Assembly (NCBI GenBank): GCA_016934635.1
Contig: JAFGSK010000054.1
Location: 1 to 64,000 of the forward strand
Source of the DNA: Caldifarciminota bacterium
GTDB taxonomy: Bacteria > Hydrothermota > Tepidihabitantia > B3-TA06
Reading direction: 5' to 3'
Length of the DNA stretch: 64,000 nucleotides
This document shows positions 25,772 to 33,939 of this stretch, one piece after another. The notes beneath the pieces are model-generated. The model was not told the origin of the DNA and did no database searches. It was given only the letters and a program-made list of their open reading frames with translations. Every line of letters starts with the position of its first letter. Within the stretch, counting starts at the first letter, position 1. The position numbers and the translations under genes are program-made.

Positions 25772-26667
25772 ACGAAAGTCGGCTTGTCAGCCTCCAGGAT
25801 GTTACGGTTCGGTTCGAGGATGTCACCGCTTTACACGATGTAAACCTTGCGATAAAATCCGGTTCATCAACAGCCCTTATCGGTCCGAATGGCGGAGGCA
25901 AGACCACCCTGCTCAAGGTCATAGCCGGTCTTGCAAAACCTTCCAGGGGAAATGTGCGCTATTACGATCTGAAACATTCCGAGATAGGGTACGTGCCCCA
26001 GGAGAACGCTGTCGATTGGCGATTCCCGGTTAGCGCTCTTGATGTGGTACTTATGGGAAGGTATCCTGCCCTTGGTTTGGTGAGATGGCTGGGTTCCGAA
26101 GACAGAAAGGTTGGAATGGCGATGCTTTCAGAGGTTGGACTCGAGCGCCTAGCCCAGCATCCTGTGGGTTCCCTATCCGGTGGACAAAAGCAGAGGGTGG
26201 CGATAGCCCGCGCGTTGGCCGGGGAACCCAGATTGCTTTTACTCGACGAACCCACCTCGGGTGCAGACGTTGAGGCCAAGGACAACTTCTATACCCTCAT
26301 CAGCCGACTTAAGCAAGAGCTTTCTCTTACCATTCTTATCGCCAGCCATGACCTCGGGGTTGTCCCCAAGTTCGTAGACGACGTGGCGTGTGTGGCAGGC
26401 GGGGTTCATCTGCATACCTGCCCGTCAGAGGTGTGGGATGAGGAGCATTTCCAGCGCTTGTACGGCACTCAAATGGAAGCGGTGCTTCACGGTAAGGTCC
26501 CGCACCGCATGGTGCAAGAACATCATAAGCCACAGTCAAATCCCAGACGTTCGACCGGGGACCCTGAATCTTCACACACGAATAACACCGTCAGAAACGA
26601 TGCCATACGTCTGTCCAAGAAAACTAATGAGAAGTCCGGAAAGAAGTCTCAGAAGAGGAAACCCTGA
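25768..26667 (+). CDS. znuC: Zn/Mn ABC importer, ATPase subunit
   Basis: The 299-residue ABC ATPase has Walker A GPNGGGKT near 38-45, Q-loop VPQEN, signature LSGGQKQR near 132-139, Walker B LLLLDEPT near 152-159 and the switch SHDLG. The start is GTG 25768, sharing GTGA with the znuA stop, so translation is coupled. The last 55 residues are a polar, Lys/Ser-rich tail with His clusters that is longer than usual. They could be a local metal-sensing or regulatory extension. Confidence 0.88.
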   Translation: MNESRLVSLQDVTVRFEDVTALHDVNLAIKSGSSTALIGPNGGGKTTLLKVIAGLAKPSRGNVRYYDLKHSEIGYVPQENAVDWRFPVSALDVVLMGRYPALGLVRWLGSEDRKVGMAMLSEVGLERLAQHPVGSLSGGQKQRVAIARALAGEPRLLLLDEPTSGADVEAKDNFYTLISRLKQELSLTILIASHDLGVVPKFVDDVACVAGGVHLHTCPSEVWDEEHFQRLYGTQMEAVLHGKVPHRMVQEHHKPQSNPRRSTGDPESSHTNNTVRNDAIRLSKKTNEKSGKKSQKRKP

Positions 26668-27479
26668 TGTTTGAATCAGCCTTCATGATCAGAGCCTTGC
26701 TCGGAGGTGTGATGGTTTCTTTCCTCCTATCCCTTCTGGGCTTTTTCGTTGTTCTTCGCAAGATGAGCTTCATCGGTGTGGGTATTGCCCATGCAGCGTT
26801 CGGCGGGGTAGCGTTGGGGCAGCTGGTTGGGGTTCCGGTTCTTATCTCAGCAACATTATTTTCCGTGGCCACCGGCTTGGGTATCGGGGCTGTTACCCGG
26901 AAAGGCAAGATTAAGGAAGATACGGCTATAGGGATTTTTTTTGCCGCCGGGATGGCACTGGGTGTTATTTTTTTAGCCCTTAAGCCTGGATACAGCGCCG
27001 ATTTGGTAAGTTACCTCTTCGGCTCAATCCTTGCTATCACCCCGGTTGACCTGTGGGTCATTCTTGGGGTATCCCTTGTTATACTCGTCTTGATATTATT
27101 GTTCTTCAAGGAACTCCTCGCTTCGAGCTTTGATGCCGAGCTGGCTCGGGCATCGGGGATACCGGAAGCTGGTATGTTTTACCTTCTTCTGGCGTTAGTT
27201 TCAGTGGGTATTGTAATCTCCATCAAGATCGTAGGGATAGTGCTTGTATCCGCCCTTCTGGTTTTGCCTGCTGCAACCGCATTGCAGTGGAGCCGTCGAT
27301 GGTTTTTTGTCCTGGTATTATCCTTATTTTTTGGTTTACTCTATACCGTAGGTGGGTTGATCATATCCTACTGGCTGGATTTTCCTTCGGGGGCAACGAT
27401 CGTTATCCTGGGGACGGTAGTTTTCACGTGCTCCTTATTGGCTTCACCCTTGCGGTACACCGCTATTTTCTCTAAGTAA
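26667..27479 (+). CDS. znuB: Zn/Mn ABC importer, membrane subunit
   Basis: The 270-residue protein has about eight hydrophobic helices. The start ATG 26667 overlaps the znuC stop by one nt. Family motifs of ABC-3 permeases are present: FVVLRKMSFIGVGIAHAAFGG near 27-47 and the late IKIVGIVLVSALLVLPAATA segment. It completes the ZnuABC-type importer. A weak hairpin (27484-27506) follows before the convergent GTPase gene. Confidence 0.88.
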   Translation: MFESAFMIRALLGGVMVSFLLSLLGFFVVLRKMSFIGVGIAHAAFGGVALGQLVGVPVLISATLFSVATGLGIGAVTRKGKIKEDTAIGIFFAAGMALGVIFLALKPGYSADLVSYLFGSILAITPVDLWVILGVSLVILVLILLFFKELLASSFDAELARASGIPEAGMFYLLLALVSVGIVISIKIVGIVLVSALLVLPAATALQWSRRWFFVLVLSLFFGLLYTVGGLIISYWLDFPSGATIVILGTVVFTCSLLASPLRYTAIFSK

Positions 27480-27542
27480 GAAACACACATTCCCTGAAGG
27501 GTGTTTGTTTTACATTAGCTGATTGTTGGTGTTCTTCTCTAA

Positions 27543-28070
27543 CTAGGATTCCGATTCTCTGGTAATAACCTCTTCCTTCCTTTTGTGGTCGTCAAGTGAT
27601 GCCAGAACCGTTACGATACCGTCTAAAAGCTCCGTAACCCGGAAGCCTGATTTGGCCGATCCGATGATTATCTTGCGCAGCTGAGGGGGTTCACCGATTA
27701 GTCTGGTCACCTGTCGTCGTTCCTTCTGTACGCCTGGTTTGATGTTGGCAAAAACGATGAAGGGGACGTTTGAACCGGTAAGGAATTTGAGGATTTCCTC
27801 GTCGCGCTCGTCGAAGTGCCTTGAATAGTCGAGCACCCAAATCGCCAGATTCATGCCTCGTGCTACTATGTCTCGTACGATACGAAACCGGCTTTGACCA
27901 GGGGTACCGAAGAGATGAAGCTTATAGTCTCCGTGCAACTTATTTCCGTAGTCCAGCGCTATGGTTCTTCCTTTTCGCTCGATATTCAAAGCACCGGGGA
28001 TAATATTCTGTACCAGTGTTGATTTACCAGCCTCATCCTTACCCACGATAACTATCTTGGCCAGCTTCAC
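27543..28070 (-). CDS. small Ras-like GTPase (COG2229/MglA-like)
   Basis: The 175-residue protein has P-loop GKDEAGKST near 10-18, switch II LFGTPGQSRFR, which is typical of COG2229 bacterial small GTPases, and a VFANIKPG segment where NKxD is expected, so base recognition is unusual. The start is GTG 28070, which shares one nt (TAGTG) with the stop of the DUF4388 gene. A longer frame reaching 28160 only repeats the upstream gene in another frame. With the adjacent Roadblock genes it forms a switch module like MglA/MglB, probably membrane- or polarity-related (inference). Confidence 0.8.
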   Translation of the reverse strand: MKLAKIVIVGKDEAGKSTLVQNIIPGALNIERKGRTIALDYGNKLHGDYKLHLFGTPGQSRFRIVRDIVARGMNLAIWVLDYSRHFDERDEEILKFLTGSNVPFIVFANIKPGVQKERRQVTRLIGEPPQLRKIIIGSAKSGFRVTELLDGIVTVLASLDDHKRKEEVITRESES

Positions 28071-29170
28071 TATGACCTGCCTTTGAAAAGTTCGATTACT
28101 CGCTGACCGACCCGACGAAGACCGGTAAGTAGTAAACCGAATTGGGTTTGACGTCGACATATTGCCAACAAAGAACTGGTGGCTGTAAGGAAATATGACC
28201 CTATGAGATACTTGTCCGTTACCAGATAGGATCTCTCAACTCGGAGTGCTGAGCTTTGATTCTTGGATCGACTACAGACGATATCCGCGATTTCACGGAA
28301 GTCCGGCCTGTCTTTAAGCTTGAGGGAAGATGACGATGCAATCGCATCCGCCTTTTCACAATCGAGTATATAACAGGCGTGAACACCGGGGACTATTTGA
28401 TGCAGTTGGCGCAGGAGTTCGGTAATTACCTTTTTGAAGTCTTCGGTGGAAGATTCAGGCTTTGCTTCCTCTTCGATCCTGGCAGTTGCAGGTTGAATTT
28501 TTTTAACTGTCGGTTTAGTTTCTGCTGGTTTTGAGGGTGCGACAGGCTTTGAGTCTGCAACCTTCGGTGGAGGGCCAGGCTTGACCGGTGTAGCCGTACT
28601 TGCAGTGATGGGTTGTTCGGTTTTCATCTCAGGTTCAGGTCTGGGGGAAGGGGAAGGGATGGAATCCGGCTTACGAGCTAGGGAGACGATTTCAGTAACC
28701 GAGTAGCCGGTCAAGGTTCCCAGTCTTTCCGTTGGTATTGGGGAAAGCTCAAAGTGGACACCGGAAAGATTGCGAAAGAGATTAAGCGTTGAACGGATGC
28801 CGTCTACAAGGTAGCTTCTCATTTTTTTTCGATCGACTAGTCCGGCAACCATCAATCGATTCCAGAAGGGTAAATCCGCTTGAGCGGCTGAAAGCTCCGT
28901 GATCTGAGTTTGATCGACATTGATGTCTTTCATCAGGACCTTTTCTAAAGTAGGATAACTGGAGCTTTCAATTTCCGGAACAAGTTCACCTTCCCTGAAG
29001 GTCAGCAGGAAGTAGTCTTTTGTTTCAGAATTTTCAAGCAATAGACGGGTAGAGAGTCTCAGATTTCCTATCATCTGCAATAGGTTCTCGGTCGGTAAAG
29101 CGCCGAGTGAGCCACCCATATTCAACTTCGTTTTAGGGGAGGCCTTTTGTTGTTCTCTACCCTCGTCCAT
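28070..29170 (-). CDS. DUF4388-like N-domain with Roadblock-like C-domain
   Basis: The 366-residue protein opens with a PATAN/DUF4388-like region (about 18-165; GSLGALPTENLLQMIGNLRLSTRL). Such domains occur in signalling proteins next to MglA/MglB systems. A low-complexity Pro/Lys/Thr linker (about 170-245) follows. The C-terminal 115 residues (KKVITELLRQLHQIVPGVHACYI...) look like a Roadblock/LC7 fold. It lies between a Roadblock gene and a small GTPase gene with 7 nt and -1 nt spacing. I infer that it tethers or regulates the GTPase. Confidence 0.65.
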   Translation of the reverse strand: MDEGREQQKASPKTKLNMGGSLGALPTENLLQMIGNLRLSTRLLLENSETKDYFLLTFREGELVPEIESSSYPTLEKVLMKDINVDQTQITELSAAQADLPFWNRLMVAGLVDRKKMRSYLVDGIRSTLNLFRNLSGVHFELSPIPTERLGTLTGYSVTEIVSLARKPDSIPSPSPRPEPEMKTEQPITASTATPVKPGPPPKVADSKPVAPSKPAETKPTVKKIQPATARIEEEAKPESSTEDFKKVITELLRQLHQIVPGVHACYILDCEKADAIASSSSLKLKDRPDFREIADIVCSRSKNQSSALRVERSYLVTDKYLIGSYFLTATSSLLAICRRQTQFGLLLTGLRRVGQRVIELFKGRS

Positions 29171-29177
29171 TTTTGAT

Positions 29178-29660
29178 TCAGGAGCCCCAGGGCACTGTAT
29201 GTTGGGTTGTCCCGGGTGCGGTTGGAGGTCTGGTTTGTGGAGTAGGTTGCTGCGGTTGAGGTGTAGGAGGTGCTTTAGGAGTTATCGCCTGTCTTACCAT
29301 TTGCCTAATTTCACCTGCTGTTCTGTGGATCAAAAGGAATAACACCCCGAGCTTTGCAGTTCCGTCGGTTACAACGACGAGAACACCATCGTCCCCTGCT
29401 CCTTGTAGCAGAATGTATCCTTCAGCTCCTTTGAAATAAACCTGGTCCAGCACACCCACGGCGAACTCCCGAGTGGTCCGTTCACCCAAAGCAAGGACGG
29501 TAGCGCTCATCGCAGCAATAGCATCCTCGTTCGTTCCCGGGGGCAATGCCGAGGCAAGCATCAAACCATCAAGGCTCACAAAGGCTGATGCTCTTATCTC
29601 CGGAGCAGATTGATTCAATCTAATCAGTGAAGCGTGTAAGTCATCTTTTAGTCCAGGCAC
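29178..29660 (-). CDS. Roadblock/LC7 (MglB-like) protein
   Basis: The 160-residue protein has a Roadblock core of about 115 residues (ASAFVSLDGLMLASALPPG near 24-42; AAMSATVLALGERTTRE; a late LLIHRTAGEIRQM helix). It has a Pro/Gln/Thr-rich tail. Roadblock proteins act as GAPs or scaffolds of bacterial Ras-like GTPases. GTG 29660 is preceded by AAGGAGG. First gene of a three-gene minus-strand operon with its own promoter. Confidence 0.85.
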   Translation of the reverse strand: MPGLKDDLHASLIRLNQSAPEIRASAFVSLDGLMLASALPPGTNEDAIAAMSATVLALGERTTREFAVGVLDQVYFKGAEGYILLQGAGDDGVLVVVTDGTAKLGVLFLLIHRTAGEIRQMVRQAITPKAPPTPQPQQPTPQTRPPTAPGTTQHTVPWGS

Positions 29661-29686
29661 GTTGCCTCCTTGACTTCATTTGCTAA

Positions 29687-29715
29687 ACTATACACTTTAC
29701 TTACCGGTCTGTCAA
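29687..29715 (-). promoter_or_regulatory. promoter of the Roadblock-DUF4388-GTPase operon
   Basis: On the minus strand TTGACA (29715-29710), 17 bp, TATAGT (29692-29687). Start site expected near 29680, then a short leader with AAGGAGG before GTG 29660. Confidence 0.8.
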
Positions 29716-29857
29716 CCTTTTTCAGACTAATATGTTCAGTAAAGGGAATGAATATTTCAAATGAAGATCCGATTCAAATTAAGTATTTCTACCAGAACTG
29801 TGGTTGCTACAGGTGCAGTTGGTGGCGGTATCATTATTAATTCTATTTGAGTTCTTC

Positions 29858-29886
29858 TTGACTTAGGGCTTGACCTAAGTTAAACT
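29858..29886 (+). promoter_or_regulatory. gatCAB promoter with internal palindrome, leaderless
   Basis: TTGACT (29858-29863) and TAAACT (29881-29886), 17 bp apart. ATG 29893 begins 6 nt after the -10 box without a ribosome site. The spacer contains a perfect 7 bp inverted repeat (ACTTAGG 29861-29867 / CCTAAGT 29874-29880), a candidate operator. Confidence 0.55.
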
Positions 29887-29892
29887 TAGACT

Positions 29893-30159
29893 ATGTCGGT
29901 TGGAAAACAGATCGTTAAGGTTGCCGATTTAGCTCGGCTTGATTTGACCGAGAAGGAAACCGAGCGGTTCGGAGCGGAGTTCGATAAAATCCTCGCATAC
30001 TTTTCAGAACTCCAGGAGATGAAGATGGAAGGCGAAATCCTCCTGCCCTACCCATGTCCCCGTGCACCGGATGACCCCAGTTCCTGCGATATTGATATTG
30101 AAGGGCTGTCCCGGCACCTCAAAGAAGGGTACTTCCTTATTCCGCCCTGGCTGGCGTGA
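29893..30159 (+). CDS. gatC: Asp/Glu-tRNA amidotransferase subunit C
   Basis: The 88-residue subunit starts with the family pattern VADLARLDLTEKE and has the DKILAYFSELQEM helix that wraps GatA. GatC stabilises the GatAB complex, which converts mischarged Glu-tRNA(Gln) or Asp-tRNA(Asn). The C-terminus is somewhat short and lacks the common VLxNAP motif. The stop shares GTGA with gatA. The start is leaderless in context. Confidence 0.9.
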   Translation: MSVGKQIVKVADLARLDLTEKETERFGAEFDKILAYFSELQEMKMEGEILLPYPCPRAPDDPSSCDIDIEGLSRHLKEGYFLIPPWLA

Positions 30160-31574
30160 GCATGAAAGAGCTTCCGACAATAGCCCAGTTGTGGTTCGAC
30201 CTGGACACAGGGGCGGCAAAAGCAGCCGATGTCATAGCCTTGATCAGGGAGAATGTAGCCCTTTATGAGAAGGACATCAACGCCTACATCAATCTTTACC
30301 TGGACGAGGCCGAGGAGCTTGCCCGGAGTCAGGATTCCACGCGCTATCCTGCAGGCAAAACCCCTGACCTTGCCGGAATCCCGATAGCAATCAAGGATAA
30401 CATCTGCGTAAAGGGAAAGCCGTGCACCTGCGCGTCCAATATTCTCAAGGGCTTCGTGGCTCCTTACGACGCGACGGTAATCGAACGACTCAATGCCCGA
30501 GGCGCCATCCTAGTGGGCAAGACCAACCTTGACGAGTTTGCCATGGGGGCTTCGACCGAGACCTCGGCCTTTGGTCCGGTTCGCAATCCTCTGGATCCGG
30601 AACGCGTGCCGGGGGGTTCGTCAGGTGGTTCTGCAGCCGCTGTTCGTTACGGAGGTGCGGTTGCGGCCCTCGGCTCGGACACCGGGGGCTCGGTTCGTCA
30701 GCCGGCCGCATTCTCTGGCCTGGTCGGGTTCAGACCTTCCTACGGCAGGGTTTCCCGCTGGGGTCTGGTGGCTTTTGCCTCGAGCCTTGACCAGATAGGT
30801 CCGATCACAAGAACGGTGGAGGACGCGGCACTTATCTACTCGGTAATCGCAGGCCCTGACCCCCGGGACTCCACCACATATCCACAGGAGCCTGAGGAGA
30901 TGGATTTGACAGGTGAGTTAAAGAGGGGTGTGAAGGTCGGGATAATAAAGGAGTTCTTCGCGGAACTTGCCGATGAGCGGATCTCGGAAGCTGTACAGAC
31001 GCCATTCAAAGAAGCAGGAATAGATCTCATTGAGGTCAGTATGCCCGAAGTACGCTACTCGATATCCGGGTACTATCTTCTTGCCTTCTCCGAGGTGTCA
31101 TCCAATCTGGCCCGCTACGACGGTATCCGCTATGGGCTGAGGGTTTCCAAGCTGGGGCTTCGCGAGACCTACTCAGCCAGCAGGGCTCAAGGCTTCGGGG
31201 AAGAGATAAAACGCCGTATACTGATGGGAACTTTCGGGCTTTCCGCAGGATATATAGACGCCTACTACAACACCGCTCTGCGCTATCGTGCCGCGCTTGC
31301 CAAGGCTTACGAGAAGGCGTTCAGCCAGGTCGATTTCCTGCTTTCGCCTACCGCGCCCACGGTGGCCTATAAGCTGGGGGAAAAGATCCACGACCCTTTG
31401 GAGATGTATCTCGGTGATATATATACCGCGTCCAATGCCCTTGCCGCGCTTCCATGCATTTCCATCCCCGCACCTCGAAAGGTGGATGGCCTTCCTGTAG
31501 GAATACAGCTCACCGCTTCCCGATACCAGGACGCAAAACTACTTGAGTTTGCCCATGCCGTCGAAAGAATCTAG
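30156..31574 (+). CDS. gatA: Glu-tRNA(Gln)/Asp-tRNA(Asn) amidotransferase subunit A
   Basis: The 472-residue amidase-signature enzyme releases ammonia from glutamine. The catalytic triad is readable: K80 in IAIKDN, S155 in PGGSSGGS and nucleophile S179 in GSDTGGSVRQPA. Each lies within one position of the known S. aureus numbering. GTG 30156 overlaps gatC (GTGA); ATG 30162 is an alternative two codons later. It overlaps gatB by 20 nt. The presence of gatCAB suggests that this organism lacks at least one of GlnRS or AsnRS (general knowledge). Confidence 0.95.
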   Translation: MSMKELPTIAQLWFDLDTGAAKAADVIALIRENVALYEKDINAYINLYLDEAEELARSQDSTRYPAGKTPDLAGIPIAIKDNICVKGKPCTCASNILKGFVAPYDATVIERLNARGAILVGKTNLDEFAMGASTETSAFGPVRNPLDPERVPGGSSGGSAAAVRYGGAVAALGSDTGGSVRQPAAFSGLVGFRPSYGRVSRWGLVAFASSLDQIGPITRTVEDAALIYSVIAGPDPRDSTTYPQEPEEMDLTGELKRGVKVGIIKEFFAELADERISEAVQTPFKEAGIDLIEVSMPEVRYSISGYYLLAFSEVSSNLARYDGIRYGLRVSKLGLRETYSASRAQGFGEEIKRRILMGTFGLSAGYIDAYYNTALRYRAALAKAYEKAFSQVDFLLSPTAPTVAYKLGEKIHDPLEMYLGDIYTASNALAALPCISIPAPRKVDGLPVGIQLTASRYQDAKLLEFAHAVERI

Positions 31575-32991
31575 GTACGAAGTAATAATAGGCATAGAGG
31601 TTCACGTTCAACTGAACACCCTGTCAAAGATGTTCTGCAGATGCGAGGTTGACGTTGATGCTCGACCCAATACCAAGGTTTGCCCCATCTGCCTGGGTCT
31701 GCCCGGGGCGCTGCCCCAGACCAACGACACGGCAGTAAAGCTCGGAATCAAGGCCGCACTCGCCCTCGGGTGCAAGGTAAACCTCGAATCGCGATGGGCT
31801 CGAAAACACTACTTCTCACCCGATCTTCCCAAGGGCTACCAGATAACCCAGTACGACTACCCTCTGGCTACAGGTGGTTCGCTTGATCTGCCGGGTATGA
31901 AGCGCTCAGTCCGTATCCGACGTCTCCACCTTGAGGAGGACGCGGGCAAACTCATCCACTCCTCGCGTGAAACGCTCGTGGATTTCAACCGGTGCGGGGT
32001 TCCCTTGGCCGAAATAGTATCCGAGCCGGACATCGCGAGCGCCCTCCAGGCTGACGCCTATCTCAAGGAGCTCAGGCTCATCCTCAGGACCCTGGGCGTA
32101 TCCGACGCCGAGATGGAGCGCGGACACTTCAGATGCGAGCCAAACATCAGCGTTCGACCCAGGGGTCAGGAAGAGATGGGTGTGAGGTCTGAAATCAAGA
32201 ACCTCAATAGCTTCAAGGCGGTGCGCGAGGGAGTAGAGCGGGCGGTTGAAGACCAGATAGCCTGGTTGGAGCAGGGCAAGGAGATTGTACAAACCACCTA
32301 CTTATGGGACGAGAAAGCAAGAGAGCTTCGGCCCATGAGGGTAAAGGAAACAGCTGCAGATTACCGGTACTTCCCTGAACCCGATCTTCCGCCGCTAATC
32401 CTTGAACAGTCTGAGATAGATGAGATTAAGGAATCTCTGCCTGAACTTCCGGCTGCCAAACGTAAGCGGCTGTTCAAGGAGGGACTCTCGAAACAGGATA
32501 TCCAGGTTCTTTCCCAGGAGCCGGAATGGGAGGACTATTTCCTTAACCTGTTAGAGAAAGGTGCAACGGTGAAGGAAGCATCAACCTGGCTCCTGAATGA
32601 AGCTCGAGGAATCATGGCGGAACGCAGGGAGGGTCTTGAGGAGTTCAAGGTACCGGTTGAGGAGATGGTGAACTTGATCATGCTTCTGCGTTCCGGCGAA
32701 CTGACCCGACCGGCGGCCAAGGGACTTCTCGAAGCAATGGCAGAGAAAGGCCGGGGGGCAAAGGAGTTGATGACACGGATGGATCTGGGTGCTGTATCTG
32801 ATTCCGGTTTCCTGGAGAAAGTGGCTCGCAAGATAATCGATGCGAACCCGGAGCCGGTTCAGCGCTATAGGAACGGGAAAACCGGAGTGATAGGTTTCCT
32901 GGTGGGGCAATGTATGAAGGAACTACGCGGCAAGGCAGACCCCAACGCGGTCAGGGAAGCCTTGTCAACACTCATAGCCAAGGAGGATTAA
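31555..32991 (+). CDS. gatB: Glu-tRNA(Gln)/Asp-tRNA(Asn) amidotransferase subunit B
   Basis: The 478-residue kinase/transamidase subunit activates mischarged tRNA with ATP and accepts ammonia from GatA. Motifs: GIEVHVQL at the start, the zinc-site Cys pair CPICLG near 43-48, LPKGYQITQYD near 87-97, and LHLEEDAGK. The C-terminal Yqey-like tail (about 330-478) contacts tRNA. ATG 31555 is chosen; a TTG four codons earlier is possible. A clear ribosome site is missing, so coupling to gatA is likely. GTG of the next gene follows directly. Confidence 0.95.
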   Translation: MPSKESRYEVIIGIEVHVQLNTLSKMFCRCEVDVDARPNTKVCPICLGLPGALPQTNDTAVKLGIKAALALGCKVNLESRWARKHYFSPDLPKGYQITQYDYPLATGGSLDLPGMKRSVRIRRLHLEEDAGKLIHSSRETLVDFNRCGVPLAEIVSEPDIASALQADAYLKELRLILRTLGVSDAEMERGHFRCEPNISVRPRGQEEMGVRSEIKNLNSFKAVREGVERAVEDQIAWLEQGKEIVQTTYLWDEKARELRPMRVKETAADYRYFPEPDLPPLILEQSEIDEIKESLPELPAAKRKRLFKEGLSKQDIQVLSQEPEWEDYFLNLLEKGATVKEASTWLLNEARGIMAERREGLEEFKVPVEEMVNLIMLLRSGELTRPAAKGLLEAMAEKGRGAKELMTRMDLGAVSDSGFLEKVARKIIDANPEPVQRYRNGKTGVIGFLVGQCMKELRGKADPNAVREALSTLIAKED

Positions 32992-33939
32992 GTGAGCAAC
33001 TACACGAATGGCCTTAAGACCATAGTTTGTGATTGTCTGGGTACCAAGAAGGGCGAACGTGCAATAGTTATCTGCGACAGGCCGCTCAGGACAATCGGTC
33101 TGGATTTATTCGATGCCTTTGTTACCGCAGGTGCGGATGCTACCCTTTGTGAGATACAACCCCGGAAGCAGCACGGTGAGGAACCGCCGTCCTATGTAGC
33201 CGATCTCTTGAAGTCAGCGGACGTGTTTTTAATCCCTGCCTCGAAATCAATGACTCATACACAGGCTCGCAAGCAGGCTGTAATGAAAGGCGCACGAGGA
33301 GCTACCCTGCCCGACGTGACCGCAGAGATCATTGCCCGGACCATGGCTGCCGATTACGCAGAAATCAAACGACGTACTGAAAAGCTTGCCAGGATTTTCA
33401 AGGGTGCAAAGAAAGTTCACGTAACCACAATGCAGGGGACAGACGTAGAGATAGTCATTGAAGGAAGAGAACCGAATCTAGATACAGGAGTATTGACCAG
33501 GCCCGGGGCTTTTTCGAATCTTCCCGCGGGTGAGGTATATATCGCTCCAGTGGAGGGTAAAAGCTCAGGCAGGGTTGTTTTCGACGCAAGCTTCTCAGGT
33601 ATCGGGATGCTTTCCCAGCCGATCGTCATCGATATCCAGAAGGGGCGCGCTGCGAAGATAAAGGGGGATCGGGGTAAGTTGAGCAGGATGCTTGATGCTC
33701 CGGGTCCCAACGGGCGAAACCTGGCTGAACTGGGTATAGGGACCAACGACCGCGCCCGAATCACCGGCAATGTGCTTGAGGACGAAAAAGTTATGGGTAC
33801 TATTCACCTCGCATTCGGAGATAACTCAACCTTCGGCGGCAAGATCAAGGTTGACGTTCACCTGGACGGTATGGTTCTCAAACCTACCCTAAAGGTGGAC
33901 GGACGTGAGATAATGAAGAATGGCAGGTTTATGTATTAG
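32992..33939 (+). CDS. M29-like aminopeptidase / metallopeptidase
   Basis: The 315-residue protein resembles family M29 (thermophilic aminopeptidase AmpS) and the related NicX fold. The metal-ligand regions are PAGEVYIAP (Glu), the late GTIHLAFGDN (His) and VDVHLDG (His). It probably removes N-terminal residues in the cytoplasm with two metal ions. GTG 32992 has AAGGAGG 5 nt upstream, overlapping the gatB stop. Its last 20 nt overlap the TamA-like gene, so it is part of the same transcript. Confidence 0.75.
   Translation: MSNYTNGLKTIVCDCLGTKKGERAIVICDRPLRTIGLDLFDAFVTAGADATLCEIQPRKQHGEEPPSYVADLLKSADVFLIPASKSMTHTQARKQAVMKGARGATLPDVTAEIIARTMAADYAEIKRRTEKLARIFKGAKKVHVTTMQGTDVEIVIEGREPNLDTGVLTRPGAFSNLPAGEVYIAPVEGKSSGRVVFDASFSGIGMLSQPIVIDIQKGRAAKIKGDRGKLSRMLDAPGPNGRNLAELGIGTNDRARITGNVLEDEKVMGTIHLAFGDNSTFGGKIKVDVHLDGMVLKPTLKVDGREIMKNGRFMY

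Noticed and set aside
28071..28160. Longer N-terminus for the small GTPase
   Set aside because: It lies inside the upstream gene in another frame; the GTG at 28070 overlapping the upstream stop is more likely.
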